Shown here piece after piece: positions 28,399 to 36,654 of a DNA stretch of 64,000 nt; the stretch's first letter is position 1, and every line of letters begins with the position of its first letter. The translations under genes were made by a program, and so were the position numbers. The stretch covers positions 62,001-126,000 of the forward strand of contig CAVQNQ010000001.1 of NCBI GenBank assembly GCA_963714205.1, given 5' to 3'. The notes under the pieces are model-generated. The model did no database searches and had not been told where the DNA came from. It saw only the letters and a program-made list of their open reading frames with translations. This DNA comes from CAVQNQ01 sp963714205 (GTDB taxonomy: Bacteria > Acidobacteriota > Terriglobia > Bryobacterales > Bryobacteraceae).

Positions 28399-29444
28399 TG
28401 ATAGTTTTCCGGCAGCCTCGCCCACATCTCCTGGTTGGCCTGCCGCAGGCCGGCCGATTCCTTCATGTCCAGTTCCCGCCGCTCCTTAACCGCTTTCGCC
28501 ATGTTGTCCACCTGGGCCACGTTGATCAGACCCGGTATCGGCGCGGTGACCGCCGGATTCCGCAGAATGTAACGGATCGCCATGCGCGCAAGCTGGGAAT
28601 CTTCTTCGGCGTGCGGGCTGCTGAGAGAACCGTCGCCCTTGAAAAGCGAGTTGCTGGCAAAGGGTTTGATCCCGAGCATACCGACATCGTATTTCCGGAG
28701 GGTATCGAACAGGCTGTCCTGTGGCAGCACTTTCGAGTCCGAGGTGTACGGGAACAGCACCACATCCATCTGGGCCGGGAATTGCTCGATCATCATCTTC
28801 AGCCACGCGTGGTCGTGCGAGGTAACGCCGGTGAATCGCGCCTTGCCCTGCCGTTTGGCCTGATCGAGCGCGGCAACGATCTCTTCGGAATCGTGGAAGG
28901 TGTGATCGGCCCCGTTCTCGTACGAGGTCAGCCGCCACCAATCGATGTATTCCAGGCCGGTCTCCTGCAGGTTCTCGTCCAGACCCTTCATCAGCGCCTT
29001 GGCCCTTTGGAATGGCGGAAAGCGGACCTCCTTCTGCTGCCAGCCGTAGCCGAAGTACATGTTCTTGCGCCGGTCGCCTTTTAGCACCTTCGCGTAGACC
29101 CGTACTTCCTCGTTATCCACCGTGTCGAGGTGATTGATGCCCACCGCCATGCATCGATCGATCACCTCGGCGCGGCTCTTCATGAAGTCCGGACTGTCGA
29201 TCGTGTAACGCGGGCCGCCTCCCACCACCGTCTGGACCCGTTTCCAATGGCCGCCCAAGCCGACCGCGGAGACCATCAGCCCGGTCTTGCCCAACCGACG
29301 GTATTCCATCTGGGGGTTAAAACTCAGGATTCTGCTTTCCCCCGCCGCGTGGGCCTCGGGAGTCATCCCCAAAGCCACCACGCCGGTCGCCGCCACCCCG
29401 GCGCCAACGAACTCTCTCCGGCTGATTTGCTGCCCTGTTTTCAT
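28371..29444 (-). CDS. Aldo/keto-reductase-fold protein, Tat-exported, atypical active site
   Basis: A protein of 357 residues from ATG 29444 (GAGG five bases upstream; an ATG at 29477 lacks one). It has a twin-arginine signal (SRREFVGAGVAATG). The aldo/keto reductase fold is recognisable: YRRLGKTGLMVSAVGLGG, INHLDTVDNEE and ARFTGVTSHDH. The usual catalytic Tyr after the LDT motif, the Lys of the fourth strand (here MYFGYGWQ) and the His of the fifth strand (here WWRLTS) do not appear at their normal positions. NADPH-dependent reduction outside the cytoplasm would also be surprising. It may bind a different cofactor or have lost the reductase reaction. It overlaps the tetraheme cytochrome gene. 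Confidence 0.8.
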   Translation of the reverse strand: MKTGQQISRREFVGAGVAATGVVALGMTPEAHAAGESRILSFNPQMEYRRLGKTGLMVSAVGLGGHWKRVQTVVGGGPRYTIDSPDFMKSRAEVIDRCMAVGINHLDTVDNEEVRVYAKVLKGDRRKNMYFGYGWQQKEVRFPPFQRAKALMKGLDENLQETGLEYIDWWRLTSYENGADHTFHDSEEIVAALDQAKRQGKARFTGVTSHDHAWLKMMIEQFPAQMDVVLFPYTSDSKVLPQDSLFDTLRKYDVGMLGIKPFASNSLFKGDGSLSSPHAEEDSQLARMAIRYILRNPAVTAPIPGLINVAQVDNMAKAVKERRELDMKESAGLRQANQEMWARLPENYQWLKKWEYV

Positions 29445-29544
29445 AGCCACCTCACTTTCCGCGATGCGCGCCCGCATCGCTTTCGATTCGCTCGATCCGA
29501 TTCCGTCCCACCCCGCTGTCCCAAGCGCTCAGGCGCATGCCCTG

Positions 29545-30030
29545 AGACGACTAAGAGCCGACCCTCTTCGCCGTGATGTCATACTCCTTCGGAGTATCGC
29601 CTACCGGGCCGCCCTGCATCACCATCGTGAAATCGATCTCATTGCCAGCAACCTTGCCTTTGTAAACCGACTTGATGGCCGTGTCCCGGAATTTACTGGT
29701 AGTCGTGAATGACACATCGTCACCCTCGACCTTTCCGTCTGTGACGTCCAGGCGGTAAACGTCGTCGCCTAGTGGATAGGTCGCGGTACCGGTCAGCTTG
29801 GCGCCGTCCACCTTGAAGGTGAAGGTTATCTCCAGAAGAAGGTGACCTTGCGGGACCTGGGCGAACCACTTGCCGCTGATATCGGCCGCTGCCGCTGTAA
29901 ACGAACAAAGCAGCAACGCCATGGACGTAAGTACTGCGGTTCTCACGGATATTCCTCCCTAAACTTGAAGAATTTCCATATTCGCACCTTGAACTCCCTT
30001 ACTATACACCAAAGTGCTCGGTTGGCGGAG
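29545..30030. repeat. Tandem duplication, unit 1 (about 485 bp)
   Basis: This segment and 30186-30672 are two copies of one unit covering a whole small gene and some 80 bases upstream of it. They align with about one indel and scattered substitutions. Both keep AGACGACTAAGAG at one end and ACTATACACCAAAG near the other. The copies are separated by about 155 bases of unrelated sequence. Confidence 0.85.
29551..29946 (-). CDS. Small secreted beta-rich protein, copy A
   Basis: A protein of 131 residues with a signal peptide cut near TAAAAD (residue 21). The mature part is rich in beta-strand patterns, with GKWFAQVPQG, FTFKVDGAKLTGTATYPLG and KSVYKGKVAGNEIDF. It looks like a small barrel or lipocalin-like protein of a kind frequent in Acidobacteriota; no function is known to me. 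It starts with GTG after GGGAGG. Copy B at 30192 differs at 22 of 131 positions by my alignment, so the pair is an old enough duplication to have diverged. Confidence 0.75.
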   Translation of the reverse strand: MRTAVLTSMALLLCSFTAAAADISGKWFAQVPQGHLLLEITFTFKVDGAKLTGTATYPLGDDVYRLDVTDGKVEGDDVSFTTTSKFRDTAIKSVYKGKVAGNEIDFTMVMQGGPVGDTPKEYDITAKRVGS

Positions 30031-30185
30031 TACATTCATCCTCTCCATGGCAGACGAGATCCCTCGCGAAAGGGAGGGCGGGGCGGAAGGATGCATCGCC
30101 AACCAATTGAAAATGCAACACTTCCGTTTCTGGCTTAGGGCGCGCGAATCCGGCCACGGACCGGGCAGCGATAATTGCACCTCGC

Positions 30186-30672
30186 AGACGACTAAGAGCC
30201 GACCCTCTTCGCCGTGACGTCATACTCCTGCGGAGTATCGCCTACCGGGCCGCCCTGCGTCACCGTCGTGAAATTGATCTGGTCGCCGGCGACCTTGCCC
30301 TTGTAAACCGACTTGACGTCCGTGTCCCGGTATTTACTGGTAATCGTGAATGACAACTCGTCACCGTTGACCTTTCCGTCTGTGATCTCCAGGCGGAAAA
30401 CGTTGTCGCCCAGTGGATAGGTCGCGGTGCCGGTCAGCTTGGCGCCCTCCACCTTGAAGGTGAAGTTTATTTCCAGAAGACCGTGACCTTGCGGGACCTG
30501 GGCGAACCACTTGCCGCTGACATCGGCCGCTGCCGCCGTAAATGAACAAAGCAGCAACGCCATGGACGTAAGTACAGCAGTTCTCATGGATGTTCCTCCT
30601 TAAGGTTGAAGAATTTCCATATTGACATCCTAAGCTCCCTTACTATACACCAAAGCGCCTCCGGTGGCGGAG
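30186..30672. repeat. Tandem duplication, unit 2 (about 486 bp)
   Basis: The second copy of the unit described at 29545-30030. Its upstream end reaches to within 26 bases of the corrected hslU stop. Both copies keep the sequence TATAGTAAGGGAG (minus strand at one base difference), a possible -10 region, so each gene may have its own promoter. Confidence 0.85.
30192..30587 (-). CDS. Small secreted beta-rich protein, copy B
   Basis: The paralogue of copy A, 131 residues with an identical signal peptide. It starts at ATG rather than GTG after AAGGAGG, so it may be translated more strongly. Differences cluster in the strand regions (DNVFRLEI for DDVYRLDV, DQINFTTVT for NEIDFTMVM) and are mostly conservative, which suggests both copies are under selection. 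The function is unknown. Confidence 0.75.
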   Translation of the reverse strand: MRTAVLTSMALLLCSFTAAAADVSGKWFAQVPQGHGLLEINFTFKVEGAKLTGTATYPLGDNVFRLEITDGKVNGDELSFTITSKYRDTDVKSVYKGKVAGDQINFTTVTQGGPVGDTPQEYDVTAKRVGS

Positions 30673-30697
30673 AACGCCCGGCGCGAAGACAGATCGC

Positions 30698-32057
30698 CTA
30701 CAGAATGTACCGGCTCAGGTCCTGGTCTTTGACGATATCGGCGAGCTGCTTGCGGACGTAGGCGGCGTCCACCTTGACGCGTCTTCTTCTTCAGGTCCGG
30801 GCCTTCGAAGGAGACCTCTTCGAGCAGCTTCTCCATGATGGTGTGCAGGCGGCGCGCGCCGATGTTCTCGGAGCTTTCGTTCACCTGGGCGGCGAAGCGG
30901 GCCACTTCCTCCAGCGCGTCGTCGGTGAGCGTGAGCTTGATGCCCTCGGTCTCCAGCAGCGCCGTGTACTGCTTGGCCAGCGCGTTCTTGGGCTCCTTGA
31001 GGATGCGGATGAAATCCTCCACGGAAAGCGATTTCAGCTCCACGCGAATCGGGAAGCGGCCCTGCAACTCGGGGATCATGTCGCTGGGCTTGGAGACGTG
31101 AAACGCGCCGGCGGCGATGAACAGGATGTGATCGGTGCGCACGAAACCGTAGCGCGTGTTGACGGTGGTGCCCTCCACGATAGGCAGGATGTCGCGCTGC
31201 ACGCCTTCGCGGCTGACGTCCGGTCCGTGACCGGATTCGCGGCCGGCGATCTTGTCGATTTCGTCGAGGAAGATGATGCCGCTGGTTTCCACGCGCTCGA
31301 GCGCGATGCGGGTCACCTGGTCCATGTCGATGAGTTTCTGCTCTTCCTCCTGCACCAGGTAATCGAGCGCTTCGGCCACCCGCATTTTGCGGCGGCGGGT
31401 CTTCTGGCCGAAGAGGTTGGGCAGCATGTCCTTGAGGTTGATGCCCATCTCCTCGATGCCGGCGTTGGTGGTGACCTCGAGGGTGGCGCCGCGGTCCTTC
31501 ACTTCGAGTTCCACCAGGCGCTCGTCGAGTTTGCCTTCGCGCAGCCGCTCGCGTAGTTTTTCGCGCGTGCGCTCGACGCTTTCGCTGGGTTCCGGCTGCG
31601 GCGGCATAAGCAGGTCCAGCAGGCGGTCCTCGGCGTTCATTTCGGCGCGGTCGGCGACTTCGTCGAGCCGCTCCTCGCGCACCATGTCGATGGCGATATC
31701 CACCAGGTCGCGAATCATGGATTCCACGTCGCGGCCCACGTAGCCCACCTCGGTGAACTTGCTGGCTTCGACTTTGAGGAAGGGCGAATTGGCCAGCCGG
31801 GCCAGCCGCCGGGCGATCTCGGTCTTGCCCACGCCGGTGGGGCCGATCATGAGGATGTTCTTGGGCATCACCTCTTCGGCCATTTCGGGCGGCAGCTTCT
31901 GGCGGCGGATGCGGTTGCGCAGCGCGATGGCCACGGCGCGCTTGGCTTCGGCCTGCCCGACCACGTGCTTATCCAGCTCGCGGACGATCTCGCGCGGCGT
32001 GAGCTCGTCCAGAATCGGCTCCTCATCCACGGACTGGCCGGGAAGATAGATCACCAT
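30698..32057 (-). CDS. hslU: HslU, ATPase subunit of the HslUV protease, C-terminal frameshift
   Basis: The AAA+ unfoldase that feeds HslV. Walker A is GPTGVGKT and Walker [11 protein letters not shown], with the insertion domain between them. The [18 protein letters not shown] segment is the family's sensor-2 region. The C-terminus is broken near 30780. The other frame encodes [12 protein letters not shown] and the conserved ending DLSRYIL, which normally docks into HslV, with the stop at 30698-30700. Without the correction the protein would run to 30630 with a nonsense tail and could not activate HslV. Since hslV is intact and 3 bases upstream, I favour sequencing error. It lies downstream of nadB and hslV. 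Confidence 0.93.
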
Positions 32058-32060
32058 GGC

Positions 32061-32600
32061 TTATTCCAGCTCCTCGTAGGTGACGTTCTCGTTGGTGTAG
32101 ATGCAGATCTTGCCGGCGATCGCCATGGCCTCTTCGGCGATGCGCCGCGCCGAGAGCTTGGTATTGCGCAGCAGCGCCGTGGCCGCCGCCATGGCGAAGG
32201 GACCGCCCGAGCCGATGGCGGCGATGCCGTCGTCGGGCTCGATCACGTCGCCGTTGCCGCTCACCAGGTAGGTGGTCTTGACATCGGCCACCAGCAGCAG
32301 CGCCTCCAGATGGCGCAGCACGCGGTCGGTGCGCCATTCCTTGGCCAGCTCCACGACCGAGCGAGGGAGGTTGCCGTTGAATTGTTCGAGCTTCGATTCG
32401 AAGCGCGCGAACAGCGCGAAGGCGTCCGCGGTGGAGCCCGCGAATCCGGCCACGATCTTGTCGTTGTAAAGGCGGCGCAGCTTCTTGGCGGATGCCTTGA
32501 GAACTTCCTGGCCGAGAGTCACCTGGCCATCGCCCGCCATCACCACTTTGTTGTCGCGGCGGACACACATCACCGTCGTCGAGCGGATCTTCGGTTTCAT
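32061..32600 (-). CDS. hslV: HslV, proteolytic subunit of the HslUV protease
   Basis: A threonine protease of 179 residues that forms the double hexamer closed by HslU. The catalytic Thr is the first T of [10 protein letters not shown] at residue 8, preceded by a 7-residue propeptide MKPKIRS. E. coli HslV has only the initiator Met before it. GDGQVTLG and [11 protein letters not shown] are family motifs. The propeptide would have to be removed autocatalytically, as in other extended HslV proteins. It lies 3 bases before hslU and 60 after nadB. Confidence 0.95.
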   Translation of the reverse strand: MKPKIRSTTVMCVRRDNKVVMAGDGQVTLGQEVLKASAKKLRRLYNDKIVAGFAGSTADAFALFARFESKLEQFNGNLPRSVVELAKEWRTDRVLRHLEALLLVADVKTTYLVSGNGDVIEPDDGIAAIGSGGPFAMAAATALLRNTKLSARRIAEEAMAIAGKICIYTNENVTYEELE

Positions 32601-32618
32601 CGTAACTTGTGCGCCTTT

Positions 32619-32647
32619 ATTCTATCGCACCGCCCGAAAAGTGCCCA
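32619..32647 (-). promoter_or_regulatory. Possible hslVU promoter
   Basis: On the minus strand a -10-like TAGAAT (32619-32624) and a -35-like TGGGCA (32642-32647) are 17 bases apart in the 60-base nadB-hslV gap. The match is 5 and 4 of 6. The promoter would let hslVU be expressed apart from nadB. Confidence 0.4.
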
Positions 32648-32660
32648 TCGGCGGCCGTGG

Positions 32661-34193
32661 CTAGCGGAACGAGATCCCGCCATGCTTCGAAACCACCGTG
32701 TGCTTCTCGAACTCCACCCGCTTTTCCGGCGCGTCCGTCCGGAAGTGAGCGCCGCGGCTCTCCCGGCGCGCCAGCGCGCATCGGGCGATGAGCAGGGCGA
32801 CTTGATGGATGTTACGCGTGGCGGCATGTTCCGGAGATATTGGAAGCTCGCCGGCGCGCGCCTCCAGCCAGGCGACGGCCGCCTCCAGAGCTGCGCCGTT
32901 GCGCACGATGCCGCACTTCTCCCACGCCACACGCCGGATCTCTTCGATCATCTCCGGCGCGGGTGCGCCGTTCTCGACGCGGTAAGGCTCTTTGGGCGCG
33001 GGCGGCGGCGCGGGCGGCACATCTCGCATGGCCAGACCAGCGCGCGCGCCGAATACCACGCCTTCGAGGAGCGAGTTACTGGCCAGCCGATTGGCGCCGT
33101 GGACGCCGTTGGCGGCCGCCTCGCCCGCCGCGAACAGGCGCGGGATGGAGGTGCGGCCCTCCAGATCCGTGCGCACGCCGCCCATGGCGTAGTGCGCCGC
33201 GGGAGCCACCGGCGCGGGGTCGCGCTCCAGGTCCACGCCGTGCTTCAGGCACGTGCTATAGATGCGCGGGAAGCGCCGGGACACAAAGCCGGCTGGAAGA
33301 TGGGTCAGATCGAGGAACACGTGCGGCGCTCCGGTGCGCGCCATCTCTGCCCAAATGGCGCGGGCCACCACGTCGCGGGGCGCCAGCTCGCGGAGCGGAT
33401 GGATGTCTTCCATGAAGCGCTTTCCGTCGCTATTTCGCAACCGTCCTCCCTCGCCGCGCAGGGCCTCGGAAAGCAGGAAGCGCGGCGCCCCTTCCAGATG
33501 CAGCGCGGTGGGATGAAACTGCACGAACTCGATGTCCGCGATCTCGGCCCCGGCGCGATACGCCATAGCCACGCCGTCGCCAGTGGCCACAGCCGGATTA
33601 GTGGTATTCAGGAACACTTGCCCCAGCCCGCCGGTGGCGAACAAAACGGCGCGCGCAAAGACCGGCAAAACGCAGCCCACCGCGGCGTCGTAGAGTTCCG
33701 CTCCCACCGCGCCGGAGTCGTCCAGCAGCAGGTCCAAAGCCGTGCCGTAGCTGCGAAATGAGACGCTGGGCAGCGAAGCCGCCTTCAGATACAGCGTGCG
33801 CGCGATCTCCCGGCCCGTGGAATCCCCGTGAGCGTGCAACACGCGGTTGCGGCTGTGGGCGCCCTCGCGGGTAAACGCCAGGCGGGAACCTTCGCGATCG
33901 AACGCCGCTCCCCACTTGATGAGTTGCCGGATAGCTGCCGGCCCTTCCTCCACCAGCGTCCGCACCGCGGTGGGGTCGCACAGGCCGTCGCCTGCCCAGA
34001 GGGTGTCCTGCTCATGCAAAGCGACTTCATCGTCGTCGCTCAGCGCCACGGCGATCCCTCCCTGAGCGTATTCCGAGGAGGATTCGCGAAGGCTCTCCTT
34101 GGCCACCACCAGCACCTGGCCGTATTCGGCGAGCTCGATGGCCGCGCGCAGTCCAGCCACGCCGGCGCCGATGATCAGGAAGTCGGGACTCAT
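32661..34193 (-). CDS. nadB: L-aspartate oxidase
   Basis: Oxidises L-aspartate to iminoaspartate, the first step of bacterial NAD synthesis; 510 residues, FAD-dependent. The FAD-binding GAGVAG is at residues 8-13 and SSEYAQGGIAVAL follows near 38. HAHGDSTGREI and the C-terminal helical domain (EKCGIVRNGAAL) distinguish it from succinate dehydrogenase flavoproteins. HYAMGGVRTDLEGRT is the active-site stretch shared by the family. nadA and nadC are not in the window. A 13-codon ORF ends 3 bases upstream. Downstream come hslV and hslU. Confidence 0.94.
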   Translation of the reverse strand: MSPDFLIIGAGVAGLRAAIELAEYGQVLVVAKESLRESSSEYAQGGIAVALSDDDEVALHEQDTLWAGDGLCDPTAVRTLVEEGPAAIRQLIKWGAAFDREGSRLAFTREGAHSRNRVLHAHGDSTGREIARTLYLKAASLPSVSFRSYGTALDLLLDDSGAVGAELYDAAVGCVLPVFARAVLFATGGLGQVFLNTTNPAVATGDGVAMAYRAGAEIADIEFVQFHPTALHLEGAPRFLLSEALRGEGGRLRNSDGKRFMEDIHPLRELAPRDVVARAIWAEMARTGAPHVFLDLTHLPAGFVSRRFPRIYSTCLKHGVDLERDPAPVAPAAHYAMGGVRTDLEGRTSIPRLFAAGEAAANGVHGANRLASNSLLEGVVFGARAGLAMRDVPPAPPPAPKEPYRVENGAPAPEMIEEIRRVAWEKCGIVRNGAALEAAVAWLEARAGELPISPEHAATRNIHQVALLIARCALARRESRGAHFRTDAPEKRVEFEKHTVVSKHGGISFR

Positions 34194-34196
34194 CCG

Positions 34197-34238
34197 TTAA
34201 TGTTTGATGATAACGCCATGGAGAGGCCCGGTCTGCAT
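34197..34238 (-). CDS. Possible 13-residue leader ORF ahead of nadB
   Basis: ATG at 34238 follows a strong AGGAGG nine bases upstream, while nadB itself has no good ribosome site. The frame reads MQTGPLHGVIIKH and stops 3 bases before the nadB ATG. That layout suggests translational coupling or a regulatory leader. The very T-rich sequence ahead of it on the same strand would suit a promoter. A chance ORF cannot be excluded at this length. Confidence 0.45.
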   Translation of the reverse strand: MQTGPLHGVIIKH

Positions 34239-34562
34239 AGACGTTTTCCTCCTAAGAAAATATTAAAAAGAAGAATAAGGAAAACAAAAAACACCATTCT
34301 TTTGAGAATTGTTAAATACATCCCGGCTCCGGACTGAGGTGGGAGTCTGGTTTCAGGGATCTGAGCAATGTGTGTTCGTGCATAGCTAGAGCATTCAAGC
34401 CCCTTGTCTTGTACTGCGGAAGTGAGGCAATGATCCGTCCAGGCGGACTTATATTGAGACGTCGCGAATCGCCTCGCATTGACGAACCTTTTCGTCCAAA
34501 TTAACATCGCCTCAGCCCGTCAGCGTCATCTGGGGAGGGTTGGCCAATGAAAGGAAGCCAAG
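34239..34562. other. Divergent intergenic region between nadB and the polysaccharide cluster
   Basis: About 320 bases with no gene I can support. The half next to nadB (34250-34320) is markedly AT-rich with runs of A and T. The other half carries the promoter and palindrome described at 34479-34507 and a GGGGAGGG at about 34535. A minus-strand ORF across it has no recognisable content. Confidence 0.6.
34479..34507 (+). promoter_or_regulatory. Promoter of the polysaccharide cluster with an embedded palindrome
   Basis: TTGACG (34479-34484) and TAACAT (34502-34507) are 17 bases apart, a fair sigma-70 type promoter starting near 34514. Overlapping the -35 box and spacer is a perfect palindrome, GACGAA-CCTT-TTCGTC (34481-34496). 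A protein bound there would block polymerase, so it is a candidate operator for the whole cluster. Confidence 0.5.
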
Positions 34563-35164
34563 GTGCAATCGGCGTCACCAGGAGTGTCGTCTTCGGCGGC
34601 AACATGTGCTGAAGGTTTCGCGCTGTGGTATGCGGTATATGTGAAGGCGCGCACGGAGTCGGCGGTTTGCCGCACTTTACAGGGTAGGGGTTACGAAGCT
34701 TTTCTTCCGCTTTACCGCAGCCGCCGATACTGGTCGGATCGCGTCAAGTTGCTCGACATGCCGCTCTTCCCCGGTTATGTGTTCTGTCGTTTCGATGCGC
34801 GAAAGCCGTTGCATGTTGTGAGTAGCCCGGGAGTAGTTTACGTCGTCGCGGCCGATAAGGAATATGTGGCGGTGGATGAACGCGAAATGGAATCGCTGCG
34901 GATACTCTGCGGCTCCGGACTCGCGGTGCAACCCTGTCCCTACCTGCAGGTCGGTTCCCGCGTGCTGATTGAGCGGGGCCCCTGTCGGGAGCGGAGGGTA
35001 ACGTCTTGGAACTTAAGAACAAGCTTCGAATCGTGGTTTCAGTCTCTCTGCTTCAGCGATCTGTATCCGCTGAGATTGATAGGGAATGGGTGCGCGAGGT
35101 GCATGGGGTAAGCAAGACGCGTGCTGAAGACTCCGTCATTAAACCAACGGGAATTGTGCCTTGA
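34563..35164 (+). CDS. Specialised NusG-family antiterminator (UpxY/RfaH-like), one frameshift
   Basis: A paralogue of NusG that likely escorts polymerase through the long polysaccharide operon. The N-terminal NGN domain is clear: WYAVYVKARTESAV, RGYEAFLPLYRSRR, LLDMPLFPGYVFCRF. The C-terminal KOW region reads only after a one-base shift at about 34980, giving LSGAEGNVLELKNKL and LLQRSVSAEIDREWV with a stop at 35164. The break lies in GGGGCCCC, where one more C restores frame. It starts at GTG 34563 after AAGGA. Its place as first gene before export genes is typical of UpxY/LoaP-type regulators. Confidence 0.85.
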
Positions 35165-35565
35165 CGGACGTAAGAGAACGCTCTTTCGTCAACCCGCCGC
35201 CTGAGGTGTCGGCCGATGAGGTCCATAACGGATGTTGTTTTACTTGTGGCAAATATTTGAGGCCTAAACTAATTAGGCGCGCGTGCCGATATTTTAATAC
35301 AGGGTGCGTGGGGATTGCGCTCTTGGGACTGAGAAGGGCGAAGCTGTATGCCGAATCCAACTATGCCGCTGGGCGCAAAGTCCCGCTGGCCTGGTTTCTC
35401 GGGATTTGCGCCCGATCCTAACCCTTCGGGTCGGCGCCATGGCCGCCCTTCAGCAACACGCTCATGGCATCGCGCGCTAAATCGGAGATGCTCCGACGCG
35501 GGTAGCGGATTCACCTGGATGCGCAGAACGGACCTTTCAGTCCGTGATGCGGAGGACATAGGCAA
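35165..35565 (+). promoter_or_regulatory. Structured leader before the export genes
   Basis: A 400-base stretch without a credible gene. The last 150 bases hold three short perfect hairpins: ACCC-TTC-GGGT from 35421, TCGGAG-ATG-CTCCGA at 35482-35496 and ACGGAC-CTTTCA-GTCCGT at 35528-35545. The last sits just before the GGAGGA of the next gene. No known riboswitch consensus was recognised. Given the NusG paralogue directly upstream, the leader is a likely site of antitermination. Confidence 0.45.
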
Positions 35566-36636
35566 ATGCGGTATTCGATATGGCTGTGGGTCAGCTTACT
35601 TGTGGGTACGGCAGCCTTAGCGCAGACTGCGATAACGTTATCCGATAGGTCGGGGGCGAGAGTGTCCGAAACTCCGGCCACTGAAAAGGCAACTCAAACG
35701 GCGCGGGACCCGGCTACTGTGACGGGTCGCGGGACGACGGCGGCGCCGCTAGATGAGACGGCGTTGCAGAGCTATACGCTGGGACCGGAGGACAAACTCA
35801 CGGTCAAGGTCCTTGACCTTGAGGAGATCAGCGATCAAGATATCTACCGCGTGGATATGCGCGGCAACCTCAATCTTCCAGTAGCTGGCCGCGTCTACGT
35901 GTATGGCATGACGGTGGAGCAGGCCGAGGCTGAAATCGAGAAGCGGCTGAATTCAGTTCTTCAGGACCCCGAGGTGACAATCTCCGTTACCGGGTTCCGC
36001 CCGCAACCGGTTTCGGTGCTCGGCGCGGTCAGGAACCCAGGTGTCGTTCAGATCATAGGCCGCAAGACCCTGTTTGAAGTGCTCTCGCTCGCCGGTGGGC
36101 TCAATGTGGATGCCGGCAATATCATTAAGGTAACCCGCGCCAAGAGGTACGGCCCGCTTCCACTCGCCAGCGTCGTGGACGACACGACGGGCGAGTATCG
36201 AGTTGCGGAACTGAGTGTCCGCGATGTGATGACGGCCAAGAGTCCCGAAGAGAACATCATCATCCTGCCGCACGATGTCATTTCCGTTCCCAAAGCCGAT
36301 CTTGTATACGTAATCGGAGCGGTGCACAAAGTCGGCGGCTTCGTCCTCAGCGAGCGCGAGAAGATCTCCGCCCTTCAGGCGCTTTCGCTCGCAGAAGGGC
36401 TTGACCGTGCCGCGGCGGCTTCGAACGCGAAGATTTTACGGCCGGTCGGCAATTCGGATAACCGGGTCGAGATTCCCGTCGATTTGAAGAGAATACTTGC
36501 GGGCAAGGGGGACGATGTGCCGCTGCTTGCCAACGATATCCTGTTCGTTCCCACCAGCGCGTCGAAGAATGCGGTCTACCGCGGCCTCGAAGCGGCCATT
36601 TCCATCGGCACAGGCATAGCTATATACCGCCGGTAG
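35566..36636 (+). CDS. Wza-like polysaccharide export protein
   Basis: A periplasmic/outer-membrane export protein of 356 residues. The signal peptide ends near AALAQ (residue 20). The Poly_export domain starts YTLGPEDKLTVKV (about residue 70). SLBB beta-grasp segments follow (VSVLGAVRNPGVVQIIGRKTL and VYVIGAVHKVGGFVLS). No lipobox Cys is present, so it differs from lipidated Wza. A C-terminal hydrophobic stretch (LEAAISIGTGIAIY) may be an amphipathic or membrane helix. GGAGGA precedes the ATG. The autokinase gene follows 18 bases later, the usual pairing. Confidence 0.9.
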   Translation: MRYSIWLWVSLLVGTAALAQTAITLSDRSGARVSETPATEKATQTARDPATVTGRGTTAAPLDETALQSYTLGPEDKLTVKVLDLEEISDQDIYRVDMRGNLNLPVAGRVYVYGMTVEQAEAEIEKRLNSVLQDPEVTISVTGFRPQPVSVLGAVRNPGVVQIIGRKTLFEVLSLAGGLNVDAGNIIKVTRAKRYGPLPLASVVDDTTGEYRVAELSVRDVMTAKSPEENIIILPHDVISVPKADLVYVIGAVHKVGGFVLSEREKISALQALSLAEGLDRAAAASNAKILRPVGNSDNRVEIPVDLKRILAGKGDDVPLLANDILFVPTSASKNAVYRGLEAAISIGTGIAIYRR

Positions 36637-36654
36637 CCTCCGACAAGGTCCATA

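Noticed and set aside
30698..32057. Programmed frameshifting in hslU
   Set aside because: No slippery heptamer was seen at the break, hslU is not known to use it, and similar breaks occur across unrelated genes.
34190..34507. A 105-codon minus-strand frame upstream of nadB
   Set aside because: It crosses the AT-rich promoter region, overlaps the better-supported 13-codon leader in another frame, and has no family resemblance.
34547..34612. ATG at 34547 as start of the NusG-like gene
   Set aside because: It lies in another frame and stops after 21 codons; GTG 34563 with AAGGA upstream is in frame with the NGN domain.
35161..35421. An 86-codon frame with a CCFTC motif after the NusG-like gene
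   Set aside because: It overlaps the corrected stop of the antiterminator gene, begins at TTG with no ribosome site and matches nothing known.
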